DNA from: Apostichopus japonicus
Lineage: Eukaryota > Echinodermata > Holothuroidea > Aspidochirotida > Stichopodidae
Direction of reading: 5' to 3'
Assembly (NCBI RefSeq): GCF_037975245.1
Contig: NC_092577.1
Span: 27,153,398 to 27,217,397, forward strand
DNA length: 64,000 nucleotides
How positions within the stretch are numbered: position 1 is the first letter of the stretch; every line of letters begins with the position of its first letter. The notes beneath the pieces are model-generated. The model saw only the letters and a program-made list of their open reading frames with translations. It had not been told where the DNA came from and did no database searches. Position numbers and translations under genes: made by a program. This document shows, in pieces, positions 55,993 to 64,000 of the stretch.

Positions 55993-58900
55993 CTAGAAAG
56001 TGGAGAGAAGTAAATTGGACATTGAATACCAACAAAATGACAGAGTTCATTCAATAGAGACTAAATTATCAGAGCTGGGTAAATGGCAATCAGCTACTAT
56101 TTCCTTGTTGCATAATAAAGTAATAGGAAATCATATCAGAGATGTGAACAAATTTGTTTGAAGATTCTGTTTTTGCTCCTGGACAATAACAGAAAGACAG
56201 AGCAAATGCAGGCTAATATGAGTTTGAAGAGCTTAAACCTTCATATAAGATATCTACTAACCTTCTGAGAGCATAGACCTTAAGGCGACTCTCTTTGTCA
56301 TCCTGCATAATGTCCAAGATGGCTCCCCATACTGCGGCCCTCGGTGCAGGTTCTATGTCCCATCGCAAGTAGGTACTTTCCCACAGACACTAAAGAGAAT
56401 TCATGCATGTGAAGTTATGATATGAAGTTTACAAACTCATATGTTCAAGCTATTAGCATATTTCAAAACTATTAGCATATCTGAGAACTATTAGCATATA
56501 TTAAAACTAAGAGAATATCTTAAAACTAATAACATATCTTAAAACTATTAGCATATCTTTAACTATGAGCATATCTTAATACTATGAGCATATCTTAAAA
56601 CTATGAGCATATCTTAAAACTATGAGCATATCTTAAAACTATGAGCATATCTTAAAACTATTAGCATACTTAAAACTATTAGCATATCTTAAAAGTATGA
56701 TCATATCTTAAAAGTATGAGCATATCTTAAAACTATTAGCATATCTTAAAACTAATAGCATATCTTAAAAGTATGAGCATATCTTAAAACTAATAACATA
56801 TCTTAAAACTCATAGCATATCTTAAAACTATTCTTCTTAAAGCAATCTTCTGAAAGCAATCTTAAAGCAATTCTTCAAATCACAGCTAGACTAGAGTACA
56901 TTTGATGTACTCCGCTCATAAAATCTCTTGATGAGTAAATCAACATCCCACACTGAAGGTACAGTAGCTCATCTCCTATTATGAGGAAGAGTGGGGGACA
57001 CTACTACATGAATGTTGAATGATTGCTCACCAGACTTTGAGGGGCTACTGCTGGCCAAATGACATTCTGGTTGGATTTAAAGAGTGGGTTTAAATACTTC
57101 TGCAGGATATCAGGTCTGTTGACAAATGTCCTATAGGAGAGATTGAAAACAAGATGGACACATGACATTAATGAAACACAACATTTTAAGGGTAAGGAAT
57201 CTGTGTAGGCCAAAACATACATTACTATTGGTTAGGTTAGGAAATAGATAGGCTCCACTTAATCAAGTCAGAATATAATGCTCCACACAAAGCATCCCTA
57301 AACAATATGTAATAATGAAGACCACTTCTCAAGGAAACCTGACTTGAATAAATCTAATATGTTTGTCCTTCTGAGATACAGTGACTCCCTTTCCGGGCTA
57401 CTCTAGGAGGGATTCAAAATTAAGATGTAAAAATGCATTGCATTGCTCTCTAGTTTTGTACACACATGGTGTGCTTAAAGCATGTGAGGTCAGAGGTCAC
57501 CACAGGTTTGAAAATGAAGTAATCAGGAATGTGTCATTTTGTTAAACGTTCACCATTTGAAGTAAAAAGCTTACCATAGTGATGTTGTTTTCTCTGCAAG
57601 TTCCAGCCTTTCTCTTTCTGCCTCATTGTTACACAGAAATGTACCTACATAGAAGAAAGTAATGCTAATGATACTTCTCTTAATCTCTTGCGGCAGTCTT
57701 GAGAATTGATGTAAATGTATCGTCGTTGCACAGGCAATTAAAACCCAAAACAATTTTAAGTGACCAAAAACTACATAAAAACTACATAATTTGAAATATG
57801 TTATTTCTTCTTTCCCATGTTCATACTGCATCTCCTTCATTTAGGGTGATACTTCAAGTTTAAATAACCAGAAAGAGTTGAGATTCCTTGCTTTAAAAGT
57901 TTACACACATTCACCTTATAGGCAACTGATTAAAATGTATCCAAAAGCAGTTCTCTTGATAGTAATTGCAACATTCACTTGTGCACAACAACCAAGTAAA
58001 TAACTGGTCATTTATGTACATCATCTCCCAAAGTGTTTCAGTATCCAGCATGGCAAGTCTTGACATCCCATGGATGTAATGTGAAGCCATCCATATGCTA
58101 TGTTCATTCCAAATTGAGCTAACAATGCCATTCTACCACAAACCCCTTAACAATTATTATATATGAATGTCTCCCTTGATGAGTTCACTTTATACATTCC
58201 AGATATATGACAACTTTCCAACAACTCCACTGCCTTAAGAAAAATCTCAGATAACTGGGCAGTCCTCTGACAACTATGGCTAGTGTTGCAAAAGATAACC
58301 TTTGACCATTCCAACTCAAACTGTGCTGAAAAGGACCCAAGTGTGTTAATAAGGACTCCTAATTCAAGATGGTATATTCTCTGAAGCAAAAACTGTAGTT
58401 ATGGCCAAATATTTCACAAAAATTCCTTTTGAACAGCACTTCATATACAGTGTGCCTTCAAAAACAGAAGTTGAACAAAATGTTTCCTCTGATAACAATG
58501 TATCGACAATATAATTTTGTAATGGTTATACACAATTATAAGACACATTTAAGTTTGACCAGCAATTATAGCAACAACATACTAAGTATGTGACTTATAA
58601 CAGATATGTTATTGATTATCATGTTTTGACCCCGGTTGACCTCTACAAAAAATCATCCCATCCAAGAATCCCTAATTAAAGAGGCACCTAGGTACACACA
58701 AAGTATGAGACTGATCAAAGTTAGACATATTGAGTTATCATGTTTACAAGTTTGAATTGTTTGACCACCAATGACCTCATATGAGCTTTGACCTCAATCA
58801 TAAATACCACAAATAGTGCTTATTCTGGGACACCTACAGCCTGTCTATTAGATTCACCCAAGCTTTAGTTGTTGAGTAAGCTTGTCAACAAGCTTGGTGA

Positions 58901-61900
58901 CCAATAACAAAAAGCAGCTGAGAACACAATGAAATGCATCTATGCACTAAAGTATGAAGTTAATACAAGCTACACTTGACCAGTTATTTACAAGCCAAGG
59001 TGTCACATACATACACACACACCCCATCACCATCACATAGATGAACATAGATACTCTTGCTTATATTAACTCTGTCATTTTGCAAATAATTGAAGCAAAA
59101 GTTTTCAGTAACTTCCATATCATTCCTTTGAAACAGGAACATTTTGTTGGACTCAGCTTTGGTTTGTACTAAATGACCTTGGCCTCATTTCCCACTTTCA
59201 AATTACTTCAAAAGACCAAATATATCTAATAAGCAGATAGAAATAACAAATATATGACTAGCAGACTACATGAATAAATCTATATCAAGTGAGCCCTAAT
59301 TTTTAGGCTATGTTATGAAACACTGTGATAACCTTGTCCCTGCTTAATAAAGGTAAGTTTAGGGATGGCACAAAGACTGGTTGAGAGAAGCAGCCATGAA
59401 TTGCAATTAACTGAATGTTTTTAACGTAAAGTTTGTTGAGGCATTCCTTCTGGAGATATCGTGTTTACAAGCAGGGCATCACAAACACAGGCAGTCATGA
59501 TTGCATAATTATCATCCAAACCAAGACATAAACTGGAACATTTAATTCAAGGCCAGGGAGGGTTATCCTTTCAAAGCTATACTACTATATTGGTATGAAT
59601 ACAACAACAAGCTCTTTAGTTTAAAGCAAGGGAACCACTACATATTACGTACCAAACTGGGATGCATATGCATTCTCAAATATCATATGTAGAAAGTCTT
59701 CATTGAATTCAAAGGAACATGAAAATTGCTGATGGATCTGGAATGAACAAAGACATAAGAGTGTACTATATGAGTAACACATGACTTAGAAGTTGCATTC
59801 TGATATTAACACAAGTTATATAGACAAACCAACGACTGTAGCTAAGAAATCAAAATGTATGCCACAGATGGTAGTGTCATAAATTTGAGTGCAAAACTGC
59901 AAAAAATATAGAAAAAGGGTCAGGCCACAGATACAATCATTTAAACCAAATGCTAAAGATAGCATTGTCTTTCAGATCATACCATAGCTACTTATATCAT
60001 AGACACATACTTACTTTAAGCTCAAAGCTATAGCTAGCCCTACTAGTGTTTCTATGTTTGTACCATAGATAATAAATCCTTGCTATGAGTGCTGGTGTCA
60101 CTAACTTTATGCCATATTTAACTAATATTATAAGTCCATGTCATTGAGTTACCTTCTGCCTTAATCTGTATTACTTGCAATTGTAGAACAATATCAAGGG
60201 TTTTGATACGGTTCTCTAATGATTTGCGGGTGCGATAAGTTTGATATATTTTGAATTGAAATATTGTACGCTAGTCCTACTTGTTTGGAGAATGGACTCT
60301 CACAAAGAACACAGTTAATACTCAAGCCAATACAGAATGCATAATGTTTTACTACAAACCTGCCACACACAGTCCAAGAACAGTAAGAAAACAGGTCCAA
60401 CATGCTTTGTTTTACCACTATAAAACACACTCTGAGAACAACGACTTGCAAATGGATGACCTCCCTGTAACCATTCTCTTTCTACTAGCGCCTCAAACCT
60501 TCACAAAAGAAGAAGATATCAAACAAGTTATTTTCTGACAACTGAATTCTTTTCAGCAACAACAGAGAGCTGCAAAATGGTCATCAAAACTATGAGCAAA
60601 ACATATTGTTTGTGTAACACTGAATGGCTTGCAGCTTACCCTTCTGCTTTGGTGGCAATCCAGGCCATTTTTTTAAAACTTGTTATTTTTCTGGAAGACA
60701 ATTTTAAATAGAAACCAACTGGAACGCCAATAGGCTTAGTGATTCCTTGCCACATTTCATAAGAGAAGTTTTTGGTATAATAAGGTGGATGCACATACTG
60801 CACATGAAGTTCATTCAAGCTTTAGTTTCGGAGGTATCCTATTTCAAAGGCATTTTGATTGAGCTCTTTGAACACAATAGAAAACAATTGGCCTATTGCT
60901 CTCTATAAGCTTGACCAAAAAATCGTTTAAACTTTACAGTTGCCAAAGTTAACAAAAATTTCAGACTTCCACCCTGTTGACCTCAACTGAACTTTGACAC
61001 CCATGGGCAAGCGTGAAGTTCATTCAACCTTCACATATTGCAAGCTTTTCATAATTTGACCAATTCTGACCTCCAGTGACCTTTGAACTCTGTAAAATCA
61101 GCAGGAGTCATCTACTCTCTAAGTTGAATCCATATACTAAGTTTAAAGTTCTTCAAAGCTATACTCTTAGAGTTACAGGGTTTACAAGGTTTTCAGACTT
61201 TTACCTCTATGGTGCCAAAGATCTTTGACCTCTACAAAAACCACTAGGGTTCTTGCACTTAGGTGGATCCACATACAGAATATCAAGTTCACCCAAGCTT
61301 TGATGTTGAAGTTGTACAGTTTAAAATGTTTGCCTACTTTGACCTATGATAACTGCAAATGATATTTGACCCCCATACAAGAGTCAACAAGGTTTTCAGA
61401 CAGACCTCTGGTGATGTCAAATGACCTTTTACCTCCAAGAAAACAACCAGGGTTCTTACACTAAGGTGGATCCACAAACAATATTTGGAGTTCATCCAAG
61501 CTTTGACATAAAATTATACAGTTTAAAATGTTTGCCGACTTTGACCTGTGTTGACCTTAAATGACATTTGACCTCTATAGAAAACAAGAGATTTGTTGCA
61601 TACAATAAGGTCAATGAGCATAGCATCCAGGCTTTAACTTTATAGTAATCATGTAGACAAAGTTTTCAGACTCAGACCTCTGGTGAACTTAAATTACCTT
61701 TGACCTTCACAGAAAACAATAGAGATTCTGTACTCACTTAGATGGATCCACATATTAATAAGAAGTTCACCCACCATACAGTCTCCGAGTTATCATGTTC
61801 AAAACGTTTTCAGACTTCTGACTTTTCTACTTCTGTTGAACTCAATGAGCATTGACTTCCACAGAAGACAACAGGTACTCACTAAAATGTATTCACGTAC

Positions 61901-62640
61901 CAACTACGGGACTCTTCCATGCTTTTACTTTTAGAGTTGCTGTGTTTACAAAGTTTGCAGACATTGACCTCTGTCAACCACAACTGGCCTTTGACCTCAA
62001 CAGAGAACGTAGGTTTCTTGATGGATACACAGATCATTTCTGTTTCATGGTTCATCCAAGCTTTACTTTGGTGTTAAAGAATTTACCAAGTTGTTCAGAC
62101 TTAGACCACTTGTGACCTCCAATGATCATTGACTTCTATGAGAAACAAAAGTGTTCTTGTACTCACTAAGGTGAATCCATATATTGAGTTTGAAGTTCAA
62201 CTAAGCTTTGTATAATAAAGGGTTTAATAGGTTTTTAGATTTTGAACACTGGTGACCTCAAATGACATCTGACCGCAGCAGATAACAATTGCTAATATTC
62301 ATCCACATCCCAAGTATGAAGTTGAAAAACCATGTACATTGTTAGATAGTTTATAAGTGCCAAGGCGTCACACAAACACCCATACACACAATGTCTTGAC
62401 CGCATAGGTTACTTGTCTGCCGTACGGCAAGTAACTAAAACTACACAACTAGTCATGGCAACATCTCAGATGGCAGGCATCAATGATTCAAAACTCACTG
62501 CCTGTATTCACCTGAGTTTGTGCATTATATCACTTACCCTCTGATAGTTCGACAATCTGGATCAAGTATGACCTGTGCCAAGGATGTCACTTGAGGTGTG
62601 ACATCAAACCCATCTGTGCCATGAACCAGAACAGAAAAAT
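55938..62640 (-). CDS. MTMR9: Myotubularin-related protein 9 (pseudophosphatase), C-terminal half
   Basis: Seven exons (62640-62538, 60498-60360, 59737-59653, 57644-57575, 57130-57031, 56389-56262, 55992-55938) join in phase to about 226 residues ending ELADLQKEALEKGLIGE. The sequence follows the MTMR9 pattern: VTSLAQVILDP, EREWLQGGHPF, GPVFLLFLDCVWQ, FSCSFEFNEDFL, NPLFKSNQNVIWPAVAPQSL. In active myotubularins the catalytic loop is HCSDGWDR; here it reads HGTDGFDV, so both the nucleophile Cys and the Arg are lost. That is characteristic of MTMR9, which binds MTMR6/7/8 through a C-terminal coiled coil and boosts their phosphoinositide 3-phosphatase activity on endosomal or autophagic membranes. 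The C-terminal KVYALRRELADLQKEAL looks like that coiled coil. Exons for the PH-GRAM and first half of the phosphatase-like domain lie beyond 64000. No breaks were seen. Confidence 0.92.
56262..56389 (-). CDS. MTMR9: MTMR9 exon (start of coiled coil)
   Basis: 128 bp from TTCTCTTTAG to AGAAG|GTTAGT. It encodes CLWESTYLRWDIEPAP and ends SRLKVYALR. Confidence 0.9.
56450..56828 (-). repeat. About 19-bp tandem array, around 20 units, in an MTMR9 intron
   Basis: Units are variants of TTAAAACTATGAGCATATC (TTAGCATATC and ATAACATATC also occur). The array begins about 60 bp from the 56389 acceptor. Composition is AT-rich and there is no open frame. Confidence 0.92.
57031..57130 (-). CDS. MTMR9: MTMR9 exon (VIWPAVAPQSL)
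   Basis: 100 bp from CTCCTATAG to CTG|GTGAGC. It encodes TFVNRPDILQKYLNPLF and KSNQNVIWPAVAPQSL, the typical end of the myotubularin phosphatase-like domain. Confidence 0.92.
57575..57644 (-). CDS. MTMR9: MTMR9 exon (GTFLCNNEAERERLEL)
   Basis: 70 bp between TATGTAG and CTATG|GTAAGC. It encodes TFLCNNEAERERLELAEKTT and SL, leaving TG to complete Trp in the next exon. Confidence 0.9.
57645..59652. other. MTMR9 intron with dispersed-repeat fragments
   Basis: Recurrent modules of the TTGACCTC-type repeat occur from about 58630 (TGACCCCGGTTGACCTCTAC; ATGACCTCATATGAGCTTTG). Elsewhere it is AT-rich, with short frames of no apparent meaning. Confidence 0.5.
59653..59737 (-). CDS. MTMR9: MTMR9 exon (FSCSFEFNE)
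   Basis: Encodes IHQQFSCSFEFNEDF and FENAYASQF; the acceptor is GTTCATTCCAG and the donor is TTTG|GTACGT. Confidence 0.92.
60360..60498 (-). CDS. MTMR9: MTMR9 exon (EREWLQGGHPF)
   Basis: 139 bp from TTTTGTGAAG|GTTTGAG to TGGCAG|GTTTGT. It encodes FEALVEREWLQGGHPF through FLLFLDCVWQ. A plus-strand open frame covering the same bases is its shadow. Confidence 0.92.
60820..62400 (+). repeat. Tandem-like array of degenerate TGACCT-bearing repeats, 150-220 bp period
   Basis: At least seven rounds of the same module order: GTTTACAAGGTTTTCAGACTT, then TTGACCTC..TGACCTCAAATGACCTTTGACCTC, then ACAGAAAACAATAGGGTTCT, ACTCACTAAGGTGGATCCAC, and AAGTTCATCCAAGCTTT. Further copies run at 62810-62850 and 63070-63880. 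It lies in an MTMR9 intron. The TGACCT units are nuclear-receptor half-sites in form. Confidence 0.85.
62538..62640 (-). CDS. MTMR9: MTMR9 exon with the inactive catalytic loop
   Basis: From CTTTCAG|ATTTTTC to AGAGG|GTAAGT. It encodes (D)FSVLVHGTDGFDV, TPQVTSLAQVILDPDCRTIR. The preceding exon was not found between 62641 and 64000. Confidence 0.9.
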
Positions 62641-64000
62641 CTGAAAGTATAATAACAAACAATAATGTAACTTCCATGTGGCCAGGTCTGAGCAGGAAAG
62701 TCCAGGGTACAAGTTAACTGTTGACTGATGAACTAGCAGTATATTATACGCCCCCACAGGGTATTCCCAGATCAACCCCTAGAAAGATGCAATTTCAATT
62801 ATTCCGTTTTGGACCTGTCTTGACCCCAAATGACCTTTGACCTACTACTTCATGTGTACACGTTCATGAAATCCCTGACATGCGCAACAACTTGGAAATA
62901 CTTTTGGCAGGACCGAGCAAGTGGTCTGTGAGCAACAGCCTTTCAACTGATATTGACTAAAACACATATAGATAGATAGACAACTTACACCATTGGCTAT
63001 GTCAATTGAGTTTGTATTACAAGAAAGCCAACAGGCTTGGTGATTCTTTGCCAAAAAAAAAAAATTAAAACATTGAATGCAGACTGCTTTACAAGGTTTT
63101 CAAACTTTGACCTCAGTTGACCTCAAATGAACCACGACCTTCACAGAAAACAATAGGGTTCTGGTATTCACTAAGATGGATCCATATACTAAGTGTTTCG
63201 TGGGCCTCTGTTGGGGTGCATGCAATAACCTGATCGACTATGCAATGATAATAGATTATAGATTGAATCATGTAACATCTTTCTCCTTTAATTTTGAAGC
63301 TAATCAATATAAAATGTTCGAATTGTCAGAGTTCAAGACAAAATGATTTCTGGGATTACTAAATGCAAGGGTAGCTCCTCTGCTGGGTGATGATACAGTA
63401 CCCCTCAAACATCTGTTTGAATAGCTTCCATTCTTCCGCTCGTTACGTGATTCAATCTATAATAACACTAATTACAAAGTTCAAACAAGCTTTACTTTCT
63501 CATTTATTGTGTTTACAATGTTCTCAGACATTAACCTCTGTCGACCTCAAGTGACAGTCGACCTCCTAAAATTGTAACAGGGTTCTTGTATTCACTACTG
63601 TGGATCCACACACCAAGTATGAAGTTCATTCAAGCTTTTATTTTTGCAGTTATCATGTTTACAATGTTTCAGGCTTTGCTCTATGTTGAACTCAAATGAC
63701 CTTGCACCTCCACCAATGTCCACAGTTTTAGTTTTCATCTCACCACTGTGGATCTACATACTTTCTATGCAGTTTAACCAAGCTTTGCTATTGCCATTTG
63801 TTTATGTTTACAAGATTTTCAGACTCTGACCTATGTTGAAATCAAATGACCTTCAAACTTCCACCATGCAATTTTCAAGGAACAAAGATTACATTATGCA
63901 CACATAACCAAGTTTGTAGAGCATCTGACGCACTATATGCATGATTTTAAGTTGCATTGAGAAAGCACATCAAGAACGGTTTGAACTTTACCGTGTCAAT
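62641..64000. other. MTMR9 intron to right edge
   Basis: Copies of the same TGACCT-type repeat at 62810-62850 and 63070-63880, including a perfect TGACCTTTGACCT (62831-62843). No upstream MTMR9 exon was recognised. Confidence 0.5.

Noticed and set aside
60281-60538. 85-codon plus-strand frame
   Set aside because: It overlaps an MTMR9 exon on the opposite strand, which reads clearly as the conserved family sequence.

Overview
This is a gene-sparse, AT-rich, intron-rich animal nuclear DNA window. Coding exons are short, have GT-AG borders, and are separated by kilobase introns full of small transposon relics. There is no operon structure, no CRISPR array and no long prokaryote-like gene. The repeats (hAT-type miniature elements with poly-C/poly-G tracts, a tRNA-headed SINE, and degenerate TGACCT-rich intronic repeats) together with the gene families point to a marine invertebrate deuterostome. 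An echinoderm, possibly a sea cucumber, is my best guess, but that placement is an inference.

Four protein genes can be assembled by following splice sites and reading phase. (1) A minus-strand gene leaves the left edge (five exons, 7504 down to 1115). It encodes an acidic, Gln- and Lys-rich protein that I do not recognise. (2) A plus-strand gene (18877-24801) encodes a single-pass membrane protein with a Thr/Ser/Pro stalk and a tyrosine-rich cytoplasmic tail. Its upstream exons were not found. (3) A complete plus-strand coding sequence (37054-45248; five exons, 615 codons) belongs to the THRAP3/BCLAF1 family of arginine/serine-rich nuclear RNA-processing factors. (4) The 3' half of MTMR9, the catalytically dead myotubularin-related protein 9, lies on the minus strand (seven exons, 62640 down to 55938) and continues past the right edge. 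Genes 3 and 4 converge on a repeat-rich 45.3-55.9 kb interval. That interval also holds an unexplained exon-like segment (46823-46947) and a candidate ETS/CRE promoter (about 49.6 kb).

The rest is mostly mobile-element debris, much of it exactly delimitable. Elements with 8-bp target-site duplications lie at 4289-5211 (with a second element nested at 4578-4948), 8252-9528, 11368-11833, 13778-14077, 28656-28981, 29476-30262, 30547-31164, 47448-48096 and 51862-52243. TA-flanked elements lie at 10514-11003, 33035-33524 and 31454-32080, and a TTAA-flanked family lies at 7508-7729 and 48615-48967. Several families with different ends share one internal core of about 95 bp. Tandem arrays include about 21 units of about 129 bp in the THRAP3-like first intron, a 19-bp array in an MTMR9 intron, and a long ATC/GTC microsatellite ending next to a 3' splice site of the membrane-protein gene.

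The observations most worth follow-up are the shared transposon core, the repeated pseudo-exon array inside the intron of a splicing-factor gene, the two 490-bp elements with conserved open frames, and the unrecognised membrane protein. No intact transposase or reverse transcriptase was seen. All assignments were read by eye, without database searches.
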